DNA from: Thermoplasmata archaeon | GTDB lineage: Archaea > Thermoplasmatota > Thermoplasmata > WALJ01 | Direction of reading: 5' to 3' | Assembly: GCA_015522885.1 (NCBI GenBank) | Contig: WALJ01000136.1 | Location: 1 to 7,227 of the forward strand | Length of the DNA: 7,227 nt | In this document: piece by piece, positions 1-5,585 of the stretch | Layout: each line of letters opens with the position of its first letter | Numbering within the stretch: position 1 is the stretch's first letter | Made by a program: the position numbers and the translations under genes | Notes under the pieces: generated by a model | What the model saw: the letters and a program-made list of their open reading frames with translations, nothing else | Told to the model about the DNA's origin: nothing | Database searches by the model: none

Positions 1-1
1 G

Positions 2-2182
2 ATAGTTGCTTCCCCTGTAATCGTATTTCACAGAGTAATTTGATAAATCAGGATTTGTACTATACCGTATCTCACCGGTACTGTTGATGTCAGTAACCCA
101 GCTTATGACGATTGCTTTAGCGGTCTGGTTGCTCTCTCGAAGGCCAGATATGAATGGGCCTGAAACAGCCCTCGTACCTTCAGAGATGGTCATATGCTCG
201 GGCTGTATCCTATCACTAACCTGTTTTTTCTTAGACCAATCGCTCATTTCGAACCATATGCTTCTTATCTGGGAGCCTCCAAATGTCTGTATGGATACCG
301 AACCTTCAAGACGCTTGGTGTCCTTGGTCACATTGACCATGCCACCAGAAATTCCAGGTCCTGAGACAGAATATGATACTATATCACCACTCTTCCCCAG
401 TATTTGTATGGTATATTTCCTGTTATTTTCTGTCAATATATGAACAATAAGTATATCTTCTCCTGTTTCAGGCGGTTTTATAGGATGATATGACACATTG
501 TTGCTCGGTCTTCCTTCGGAATACCTTTCAGGAACCAAAACACCTGTCATCATACCTTTTTCCACACCGACGTAAAAATACAGGTCATTCTGATTGTCGG
601 AGCTACTGTATTGTCGTATGTCTATGTGCTCGGGCACGGTATTGTTCAACGGGTCATATTTTATATTTGTCCAATCTCCAAAAGCACCATCTATCTTTAT
701 CGAATTTGGTTTTCCAACATACGCTTTGAAAGAATCCGCATTCACATGTATTATCGCTTCTGTGGATGTACTTACTCCAATCCCCTCTATGCTGATTAAT
801 GTGCCGTTTCGTCCAGAGACCGGTATACGACCCAATATCTGATAGCTCCTGTGCTCACCATCTCCGATTACCTCATTAACTGGAATATGACCTCCCGAAA
901 ATTGAGAAACTGTTTTTCCAGATGAATCTCTAAGGACGACATTATCTATATTCTTAACAACCATATTTATAGAACTCAAAGTAACATTCCCTCCTGTGAC
1001 AAATATACTTATATCTAATAGTTGTACCTCACCGATACCGAAATTATAGACATCTGGAGCCTTAGAATACTTTTTAGCTTCTATATATAAAGATGGACTT
1101 TCTCCTATGTTCGCACTGGAAATATCGTAATTTCCATGAGAATCAGATGTATAAAAGGTTATCCTGTAATCTTTTTGGATATCGCTGGCATATATTGCCA
1201 TTTCTAGTTTGTTTCCACTATAAGCCATAGGCAAATCCATAGCCCACGCAGAAGACCAATTCCACTCCAGACCGTCATCACTTCCCGTATAGGCATAGGC
1301 CGCATGAACTATCTTTGTATGATTTCCGTATACTTTACACAGATAGTCTGCCCCTATCCCATTGATTTTGTACCCTGTGCCGGAATCATTGTCTGCATCT
1401 ATAAACGCATATACCCTACTGCCATCGTCTGAGAAAAGATATCCATTTGATTCTAGATAAATATAAAGCCCACCATTATATAGCTTTGAAGCATATTTTA
1501 CCATATCTGAAGATGCGTAGGGATGTTTGAACTCAGTCCTCATGGGAATTTCACTCCAATCTGAAAAACTGCCATCTATCTTCATACCTGAAGCAGGAGT
1601 ATTGCGGAAAACATAGAGCGCTCCCGACAACAGGATTATCACTACTACGATGGATGCTACTACTGGAATCCTCCTAGTCTTCTCTTTCTTTGGCGGTCTG
1701 ACACTTTTTTCTGCTTTGCCTCCCAAACCATTAGTAAACCCTTTTCCATTTCCATTAGTAAACCCTTTTCCATTTCCATTAGTAAACCCTTTTCCATTTC
1801 CATTAGTAAACCCTTTTCCATTTCCATTAGTAAACCCTTTTGTTTTTCCCTTGGAGGTTGATGCTTTCGCCGTCAAACCATTGTTGAGACCTGTCTCCAA
1901 TTCCCCAAGATTGCTTTTCTGCGCCTTGACTTTCTTTTTAGGCTTTATCTGGGCCTTGGCCTCAATCATATTTTTCCTTATAAATTCATAGGGGAATTCA
2001 GAACCACATTCCTCGCAGACGAACTTCACCTTTGCATCGCTTCCACACACCGGACATTTGTATGTAGACTCCAAACCCACTACACTCTGCAAAGTTAGGT
2101 CTGTTCCGCAATTTCCGCACACTATATGGGGGAAAAGTTCCCCGCCACATATAGGACAACTCATCGACTCATGTACTGTCAT
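2..2182 (-). CDS. Membrane-anchored double zinc-ribbon protein with CBM9-like outer domains (C-terminus cut by window edge)
   Basis: The frame is open for 727 codons from ATG 2182 to the window edge. Residues 1-67 hold two zinc ribbons, each with two CxxC knuckles (C9/C12 with C22/C25, and C43/C46 with C56/C59). A basic linker follows, with five KGFTN repeats at 115-151, and then one hydrophobic segment at about 172-192 flanked by KTRR. This suggests an N-in anchor with zinc ribbons in the cytoplasm and the rest outside. The outer part starts two modules with IDGxFxDW (202-209 and 497-504). The first also has a Ca-loop-like DADNDSGTGY (262-271) and GADY, typical of CBM9/DOMON-like folds. From about residue 686 the sequence resembles an Fn3 or phosphatase-N domain (ISWVTD...GEIRYST). 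About ten N-x-S/T sequons lie in the outer part, fitting a glycosylated surface protein. ATG 2182 is chosen for its ribosome binding site and TATA box; M7 is an alternative. Ligand and function are unknown. Confidence 0.85.
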   Translation of the reverse strand, partial: MTVHESMSCPICGGELFPHIVCGNCGTDLTLQSVVGLESTYKCPVCGSDAKVKFVCEECGSEFPYEFIRKNMIEAKAQIKPKKKVKAQKSNLGELETGLNNGLTAKASTSKGKTKGFTNGNGKGFTNGNGKGFTNGNGKGFTNGNGKGFTNGLGGKAEKSVRPPKKEKTRRIPVVASIVVVIILLSGALYVFRNTPASGMKIDGSFSDWSEIPMRTEFKHPYASSDMVKYASKLYNGGLYIYLESNGYLFSDDGSRVYAFIDADNDSGTGYKINGIGADYLCKVYGNHTKIVHAAYAYTGSDDGLEWNWSSAWAMDLPMAYSGNKLEMAIYASDIQKDYRITFYTSDSHGNYDISSANIGESPSLYIEAKKYSKAPDVYNFGIGEVQLLDISIFVTGGNVTLSSINMVVKNIDNVVLRDSSGKTVSQFSGGHIPVNEVIGDGEHRSYQILGRIPVSGRNGTLISIEGIGVSTSTEAIIHVNADSFKAYVGKPNSIKIDGAFGDWTNIKYDPLNNTVPEHIDIRQYSSSDNQNDLYFYVGVEKGMMTGVLVPERYSEGRPSNNVSYHPIKPPETGEDILIVHILTENNRKYTIQILGKSGDIVSYSVSGPGISGGMVNVTKDTKRLEGSVSIQTFGGSQIRSIWFEMSDWSKKKQVSDRIQPEHMTISEGTRAVSGPFISGLRESNQTAKAIVISWVTDINSTGEIRYSTNPDLSNYSVKYDYRGSNY
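1730..1841 (-). repeat. 24-bp perfect tandem repeat inside the zinc-ribbon protein gene
   Basis: Four identical 24-bp units (1730-1753, 1754-1777, 1778-1801, 1802-1825) are followed by the first 16 bases of a fifth. The period is eight codons, so on the minus strand the array encodes GNGKGFTN repeated in frame, giving five KGFTN motifs. It lies in the linker between the zinc ribbons and the membrane segment. There are no spacers, so it is not a CRISPR. Perfect identity suggests recent expansion and possible length variation between strains. Confidence 0.95.
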
Positions 2183-2186
2183 TATA

Positions 2187-2192
2187 CCACCT
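2187..2192 (-). promoter_or_regulatory. Ribosome binding site of the zinc-ribbon protein gene
   Basis: AGGTGG on the minus strand ends four bases before ATG 2182 and matches the GGTG core of the archaeal Shine-Dalgarno sequence. It supports this start over the in-frame ATG at 2164. Confidence 0.55.
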
Positions 2193-2215
2193 GTGGAGGG
2201 AGAAAATACTCCATA

Positions 2216-2223
2216 TATTTAAA
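2216..2223 (-). promoter_or_regulatory. TATA box of the zinc-ribbon protein gene
   Basis: TTTAAATA on the minus strand is preceded by a purine-rich BRE-like AGAAAC. Its centre lies about 37 bases before ATG 2182, which predicts a leader of roughly 10 bases, just enough to hold the ribosome binding site. Confidence 0.6.
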
Positions 2224-2287
2224 AGTTTCTTTTGTTTCAGAAGAGTCATATTAAACAAGTTAGTACAAACTCAGAAGCCAGTATGCT

Positions 2288-2400
2288 TATAGTCGGAGAC
2301 ATACCCTTCCAAACTAATGATGTCTCTGACTAGCGGTCGCCGACCGGAGGAAGGCTATCTGTCAAAGATATAAGTTAACAAAGTTAGGTCGGCGACTATA
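2288..2400. repeat. 113-bp intergenic element, copy A
   Basis: This copy aligns without gaps to copy B at 4399-4511, with 88 of 113 bases identical by hand count. Both begin TATAGTC and end GGTCGGCGACTATA. The outer eight bases form an inverted repeat (TATAGTCG/CGACTATA), extended by GAC/GTC after two mismatches. Inside, 2290-2302 pairs with 2320-2332 (13 pairs, one G-U), and 2335-2345 pairs with 2387-2397 (11 pairs, one G-U). It starts nine bases beyond the pdxS stop codon and has no coding potential. It may be a MITE-like element, with TA target duplications if the ends are read as TA|TAGTCG...CGACTA|TA, or a structured RNA. The transcribed strand cannot be told from the sequence. Confidence 0.8.
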
Positions 2401-2409
2401 AATGGGTTT

Positions 2410-3333
2410 TTACCAGCCTCTTTCCTGAAGCTTGGTTTCCAGACTGGATATTTCGAGCCCTTTCATCGCTTCTCCGAGACCTTTTGAAACCTCTGCGAGA
2501 ACATGGGGGTCATCGTAGTTGTGCACAGCCTCGACTATTGCCTTTGCCATCTTTTCCGGGTTCTGGGACTTGAATATTCCGGAGCCGACGAAGACACCGT
2601 CGCTCCCCAGCTGCATCATGAGCGATGCGTCAGCGGGTGTCGCAATTCCTCCGGCTGCGAAATTGACTACCGGAAGTCTCTGAAGCACCGCAACTTCCTT
2701 TACCAGTTCAAAAGGTGCCTGAATCTCCCTTGAAACCGCAAAGAGTTCCTCGTCATTCATCGCTTTCAGCTTGTGAATCTCATTCGTTATCATCCTCTGG
2801 TGCCTCACCGCTTCTATGACATTGCCGGTACCGGCCTCTCCTTTTGTTCTTATCATCGCAGCACCTTCGAATATCCTTCGGAGCGCCTCACCCATGTTTC
2901 TGGCACCGCATACGAACGGAACCGTGAACTGTTCCTTGTCTATGTGGTAGAACGGGTCGGCGGGGGTGAGCACCTCGGATTCGTCTATCATATCCACACC
3001 CAGTTCCTGAAGTATCTGCGCCTCAGCGAAATGCCCTATTCTGGCCTTTGCCATGACAGGAATCGTAACGGCATCTATTATTTCCTGTATTTTGACAGGA
3101 TCGGACATTCTTGCCACCCCACCCTGTGCTCTTATGTCAGCGGGCACTCTTTCAAGAGCCATGACGGCAACCGCACCGGCCTCTTCCGCTATGGCTGCCT
3201 GCTCGGCATCGGTCACATCCATTATCACACCGCCTTTCTGCATGGCGGCGAATCCTCTCTTTATTCTCTCTGTTCCTCTGCTTATTCTTTCTACGGTGTA
3301 TTTCACGGCATCGACATCAAGTTCGAACGGCAT
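2410..3333 (-). CDS. pdxS: Pyridoxal 5'-phosphate synthase lyase subunit PdxS
   Basis: PdxS (SNZ/PDX1 family) is the synthase subunit of the DXP-independent vitamin B6 pathway. It builds PLP from ribose 5-phosphate, glyceraldehyde 3-phosphate and ammonia supplied by the glutaminase PdxT, in the cytoplasm. The 307-residue protein is a full-length TIM barrel. The three key residues of the family are visible: D39 in GGVIMDV, K96 in MAKARIGH and K164 in RTKGEAGTG, matching B. subtilis D24, K81 and K149 at a constant offset of 15. The late signature NFAAGGIATPADA and the GSDGVFVGSGIF phosphate-binding segment are also present. The frame stays open upstream to 3444, but ATG 3333 is chosen because a strong ribosome binding site and a TATA box precede it and family similarity begins there. 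No pdxT lies in the window. Copy A of the intergenic element follows directly. Confidence 0.97.
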   Translation of the reverse strand: MPFELDVDAVKYTVERISRGTERIKRGFAAMQKGGVIMDVTDAEQAAIAEEAGAVAVMALERVPADIRAQGGVARMSDPVKIQEIIDAVTIPVMAKARIGHFAEAQILQELGVDMIDESEVLTPADPFYHIDKEQFTVPFVCGARNMGEALRRIFEGAAMIRTKGEAGTGNVIEAVRHQRMITNEIHKLKAMNDEELFAVSREIQAPFELVKEVAVLQRLPVVNFAAGGIATPADASLMMQLGSDGVFVGSGIFKSQNPEKMAKAIVEAVHNYDDPHVLAEVSKGLGEAMKGLEISSLETKLQERGW

Positions 3334-3336
3334 ATC

Positions 3337-3342
3337 ATCACC
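3337..3342 (-). promoter_or_regulatory. Ribosome binding site of pdxS
   Basis: GGTGAT, within AAGGTGAT, on the minus strand ends three bases before ATG 3333. It is a perfect match to the archaeal Shine-Dalgarno core and decides the start against longer in-frame versions reaching 3444. Confidence 0.75.
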
Positions 3343-3363
3343 TTGTTTGCCATTAGACTTTCC

Positions 3364-3374
3364 TGTATTTAGGC
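3364..3374 (-). promoter_or_regulatory. TATA box of pdxS
   Basis: GCCTAAATACA on the minus strand, preceded by the A/G-rich GCAAA, is centred about 36 bases before ATG 3333. That is the same spacing as in the zinc-ribbon gene. It gives pdxS its own promoter in the 135-base gap after galU. Confidence 0.55.
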
Positions 3375-3468
3375 TTTGCACAGGAGCAGGGATTCTCAAA
3401 ACCGATGTGATATCCGACCGAACGGTGCCCTGCCATCCTTTCAAATCATCCTGCGCTCCACTAAAATA

Positions 3469-4317
3469 TCATCCCAGATCTCTCTTTATCCTTTCGAACA
3501 TTTCAGGTTCCATTATTCTTGCGGCCTCGATGTTCGCCATGAGCCAGCCCCCGATGTTTCCGGTATCGGCCCTTTTACCCTCGAGCTCGGCCCCGATCAT
3601 TCTGTGCTCTCTGTTGTAAAGTCGGAGCGCATCCGTGAGCTGTATCTCGCCTTTTGGATCCGGTTTAACCTCCCTCAGATAGGTGAATATCTCGGGAGTC
3701 AGAAGATACCTGCCAATCACGGCATAATTCGACGGCGCTTCCTCGATCGATGGTTTTTCCACAATGTCGTTTATTTCGAAGAGACCCGCGGAAATCGCTT
3801 CGCCCGGATTTATTATCCCGTATCTGGAAACTTCGTTCGAATCAACCTTCTCAATGCCTATTACCTGAGAATCATACTTCCGGTATATGTTCATGAGCTG
3901 TTTTACCGCGGGTTTATCGTTGAATATTATGTCATCACCCAGAAGGACTGCAAAGGGCTCGTTCCCCACATGTTTTTCAGCGCACATTATTGCATCCCCG
4001 AGACCTCTGGGATTGTTCTGCCTCACATAGAATATGTCCGCACCTTTTCCTATCCCCTTTATCTTCTCTATCTCGTCCTCTTTTCCCCGCTCCTTCAAAA
4101 AGTTCTCCAGTTCGGGACTCGAGCTGAAGTGGTCCTCTATCGCCCTCTTTCCCTTGCCAGTTATGATGAGTATGTCGTCTATACCCGAATTTATAGCTTC
4201 CTCGACAACATACTGTATCGCGGGTTTGTTGAAAACGGGAAGCATCTCCTTTGGCTGGGATTTCGTGAGAGGAAGCATTCTGGTGCCGAGACCTGCAGCA
4301 GGTATTACCGCTTTCAC
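3469..4317 (-). CDS. galU: UTP-glucose-1-phosphate uridylyltransferase (GalU type)
   Basis: This nucleotidyltransferase of the GalU/RfbA superfamily makes UDP-glucose from UTP and glucose 1-phosphate, feeding glycan, glycolipid or surface-sugar synthesis in the cytoplasm. The 282 residues are close to the usual GalU length. Visible motifs, counting from GTG 4317, are the nucleotide loop PAAGLGTRMLP (6-16) with KEMLP (23-27), QNNPRGLGDA (100-109), the metal-binding LLGDD (125-129), then SRYGII, VEKP, GRYLL, GEIQLTDAL and the late DTGNIGGW. The frame also opens at TTG 4326, but that codon sits only about 10 bases from the TATA box, inside the untranscribed promoter. GTG 4317 gives the classical MKAVIPAAG start and implies a leaderless mRNA. 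UTP specificity over dTTP is inferred from the GalU-like motifs; a related sugar-nucleotide pyrophosphorylase cannot be excluded. Confidence 0.93.
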   Translation of the reverse strand: MKAVIPAAGLGTRMLPLTKSQPKEMLPVFNKPAIQYVVEEAINSGIDDILIITGKGKRAIEDHFSSSPELENFLKERGKEDEIEKIKGIGKGADIFYVRQNNPRGLGDAIMCAEKHVGNEPFAVLLGDDIIFNDKPAVKQLMNIYRKYDSQVIGIEKVDSNEVSRYGIINPGEAISAGLFEINDIVEKPSIEEAPSNYAVIGRYLLTPEIFTYLREVKPDPKGEIQLTDALRLYNREHRMIGAELEGKRADTGNIGGWLMANIEAARIMEPEMFERIKRDLG

Positions 4318-4335
4318 GATCTGCAATCGAAGACA

Positions 4336-4343
4336 TTATATAA
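4336..4343 (-). promoter_or_regulatory. TATA box of galU
   Basis: TTATATAA on the minus strand is centred about 22 bases before GTG 4317, placing the transcription start at or next to the start codon. No ribosome binding site is seen, which fits a leaderless message. Confidence 0.6.
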
Positions 4344-4398
4344 GTGTGTTGGGGAGGAATGCGAGGTGCGAAAATGAGGAAAGAGAGATGAACGGTAT

Positions 4399-4511
4399 TA
4401 TAGTCAGAGACATAAGCTTCTAAACTAATGAAGTCTCTGAATAGCAGTCTCCGGCCTGACAAAAACTCTTTGCACAAATCATAGGTTAATAAAGTGAGGT
4501 CGGCGACTATA
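4399..4511. repeat. 113-bp intergenic element, copy B
   Basis: This copy has exactly the same length as copy A (2288-2400) and no gaps against it. Identity is highest at the ends and in the stems, and lowest at element positions 61-80 (10 of 20). Stem 1 pairs 4401-4413 with 4431-4443 with two mismatches; the G-U pair of copy A is an A-U pair here. Stem 2 pairs 4446-4457 with 4497-4508, with one mismatch and one G-U pair. It lies between the galU promoter and the GTPase 3' end, in the same orientation as copy A. Confidence 0.8.
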
Positions 4512-4539
4512 TAGCCATGGACATAACCTTCCAAGCCCA
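4510..4539. repeat. Truncated third copy (C) of the intergenic element, abutting copy B
   Basis: These 30 bases match the first 30 of copy A at 22 positions by hand count, including TATAG and the block GACATA-x-CCTTCCAA. It begins on the last two bases of copy B, so the two share a TA. Beyond about 4540 the similarity is lost. Confidence 0.6.
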
Positions 4540-4542
4540 TCT

Positions 4543-4557
4543 ATTTACGGCGTAAAT
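4543..4557. other. Perfect interrupted palindrome downstream of the GTPase gene
   Basis: ATTTACG and CGTAAAT form seven-base arms around a single G, and ATCT/AGAT flank the arms with a four-base offset on one side. It lies about 26 bases beyond the GTPase stop codon. It could be a protein-binding operator or part of a transcript-end hairpin; no oligo-T run follows on the minus strand. Confidence 0.35.
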
Positions 4558-4583
4558 TAACAGATTCAGGTGGTGCCTATAAT

Positions 4584-5111
4584 TCATTCTCTTTTCACCG
4601 CTCTTTCCACAAGTTTTGTAAATGCATCTTCAACATGTTTGCCGGTCTTTGCGCTCGTGAAATAGTAATCCCCGTTGTGCTCCTCGGCCATGAGCTCAAT
4701 TTCTTCCCTTCCGAACTTAGCGCTCTCCTTCAGGTCCCATTTGTTCCCGAGAAAGACCACGGGCGCATCATCCTTAACCACGCCCTTCATGGCGTCCATC
4801 CATTCGTCCAGTTCGTCAAGGGTCTCCTTTCTCGTTATGTCCGCCACACCGAGGAGCGCGTCCGCACCGTGGAAATACGCCTCCTTGAGCGCATCCCTGT
4901 AGTTCTTCTGTCCCATTATGTCCCATATATAGAGCTGTACCTCGACATCTTCACCCTGTATAAAGACATCCACCACCTTTTTGGACACCTTCGTACCTAT
5001 GGTCTGAAGGTATCTGTCATCGAACTCGTCATAGACATATCTCTTTATGAGCGATGTTTTTCCCACGCCTTCTCCGCCGAAGAGGCAGAGCTTCAGCTTG
5101 TAGCGCTTCAT
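4584..5111 (-). CDS. Ras-like small GTPase
   Basis: This 175-residue protein is a complete single-domain P-loop GTPase of the Ras/Rab/Arf-like superfamily. All five G motifs are visible, counting from ATG 5111: G1 GGEGVGKTS (12-20), G2 threonine in QTIGT (T37), G3 WDIMGQ (D64, G67, Q68), G4 NKWD (123-126) and G5 TSAKTG (152-157). The glutamine after DxxG is kept, so GTP hydrolysis is likely. The C-terminus (VERAVKRE) has no cysteine for prenylation and no membrane segment, so it is probably cytosolic. The frame also opens at GTG 5126, but a TATA box centred 25 bases before ATG 5111 places the transcription start at that ATG, giving a leaderless mRNA. No roadblock, longin or GAP-like partner is seen nearby, so the process it controls is unknown. 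It follows the acetyltransferase gene by 35 bases but has its own promoter. Confidence 0.93.
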   Translation of the reverse strand: MKRYKLKLCLFGGEGVGKTSLIKRYVYDEFDDRYLQTIGTKVSKKVVDVFIQGEDVEVQLYIWDIMGQKNYRDALKEAYFHGADALLGVADITRKETLDELDEWMDAMKGVVKDDAPVVFLGNKWDLKESAKFGREEIELMAEEHNGDYYFTSAKTGKHVEDAFTKLVERAVKRE

Positions 5112-5132
5112 GAAGGTAGATAACACGCGCTC

Positions 5133-5140
5133 TATTTATA
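5133..5140 (-). promoter_or_regulatory. TATA box of the small GTPase gene
   Basis: TATAAATA on the minus strand, within AAGGTATAAATAG, is centred about 25 bases before ATG 5111, the spacing expected between an archaeal TATA box and its start site. It therefore indicates leaderless transcription and rules out GTG 5126 as the start. Confidence 0.7.
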
Positions 5141-5146
5141 CCTTAT

Positions 5147-5584
5147 TCAGAGACTTTTCCACATTATCAGAGCATCCTTCCCGTCGTCATAGTATGCCGG
5201 CAGGGTGGCACCGGCGGAGAAACCCATCGAACGGTAGAACTCTATCGCTCCTCTGTTATCCTTCCGGACCTCAAGATATATCCTTTTTGCCCCACGCAGT
5301 GTGCAGTTATTCATAAAGGCATTCATCAGATTCCTCCCGACACCTCTTCTTCTGAATTCTCCTTTCACCGCTATCATAAGGACCCTTGCATCCGCTTCAT
5401 GGGACATTATTCCGGCTATGAACCCGAGTATCCTCCCGTTTTCCTCGGCAATTAGGAACCCCTGCGGCCACATCTCATGTAGCGAGATATAAAGTCTGGG
5501 GTCGTAGTCCGTATTCAGAGCGCTCCCCGCTATGTTCACTATTTCCCCGAGGTCATTTTCCTCGAAATCCCTTATGGCCGTCAT
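5147..5584 (-). CDS. GNAT-family N-acetyltransferase, RimI-like
   Basis: This 145-residue GCN5-related acetyltransferase probably transfers acetyl from acetyl-CoA to an amine, perhaps a protein N-terminus. The acetyl-CoA pyrophosphate loop RRRGVG (78-83) follows the beta-4 strand VLMIAVKGEF. Motif B is clear in LEVRKDNRGAIEFYRSMGF, and the end YYDDGKDALIMWK resembles the YYxDGEDAxxM close of RimI enzymes. The start is ATG 5584, because the GNAT fold begins at once (TAIRDFEENDLGEI). A longer in-frame version from 5629 would overlap the upstream gene and add an unrelated basic stretch. One base separates the stop codon of the hydrolase gene (TGA at 5586-5588) from this ATG, so the two are cotranscribed and probably translationally coupled. 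No separate ribosome binding site is seen. The substrate is not predictable; RimI-like is a family resemblance only. Confidence 0.88.
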   Translation of the reverse strand: MTAIRDFEENDLGEIVNIAGSALNTDYDPRLYISLHEMWPQGFLIAEENGRILGFIAGIMSHEADARVLMIAVKGEFRRRGVGRNLMNAFMNNCTLRGAKRIYLEVRKDNRGAIEFYRSMGFSAGATLPAYYDDGKDALIMWKSL

Positions 5585-5585
5585 G

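Noticed and set aside
1730..1841. CRISPR array
   Set aside because: The 24-bp units are directly adjacent with no spacers and lie within a coding frame.
1650..1991. A plus-strand frame encoding repeated PFPFPLVN
   Set aside because: It is the antisense reading of the 24-bp repeat inside the zinc-ribbon protein gene, which is supported by zinc motifs, a promoter and 727 open codons.
2240..2287. A further degenerate copy of the element tail before copy A (AACAAGTTAG)
   Set aside because: Only about ten bases match the tail, one gap is needed, and the conserved GGTCGGCGACTATA end is missing.
2316..2331. Box C/D sRNA suggested by TGATG and CTGA in copy A
   Set aside because: The boxes are only a few bases apart with no room for a guide, and TGATG is not kept in copy B.
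3334..3444. N-terminal extension of PdxS to 3444
   Set aside because: The extra 37 residues do not resemble PdxS, and a GGTGAT ribosome binding site and a TATA box sit inside this stretch in front of ATG 3333.
3376..4377. A 333-codon plus-strand open frame opposite galU
   Set aside because: Its translation is rich in Tyr, Arg and Phe, shows no family motif, and lies antisense to the clear galU gene in the minus-strand reading frame.
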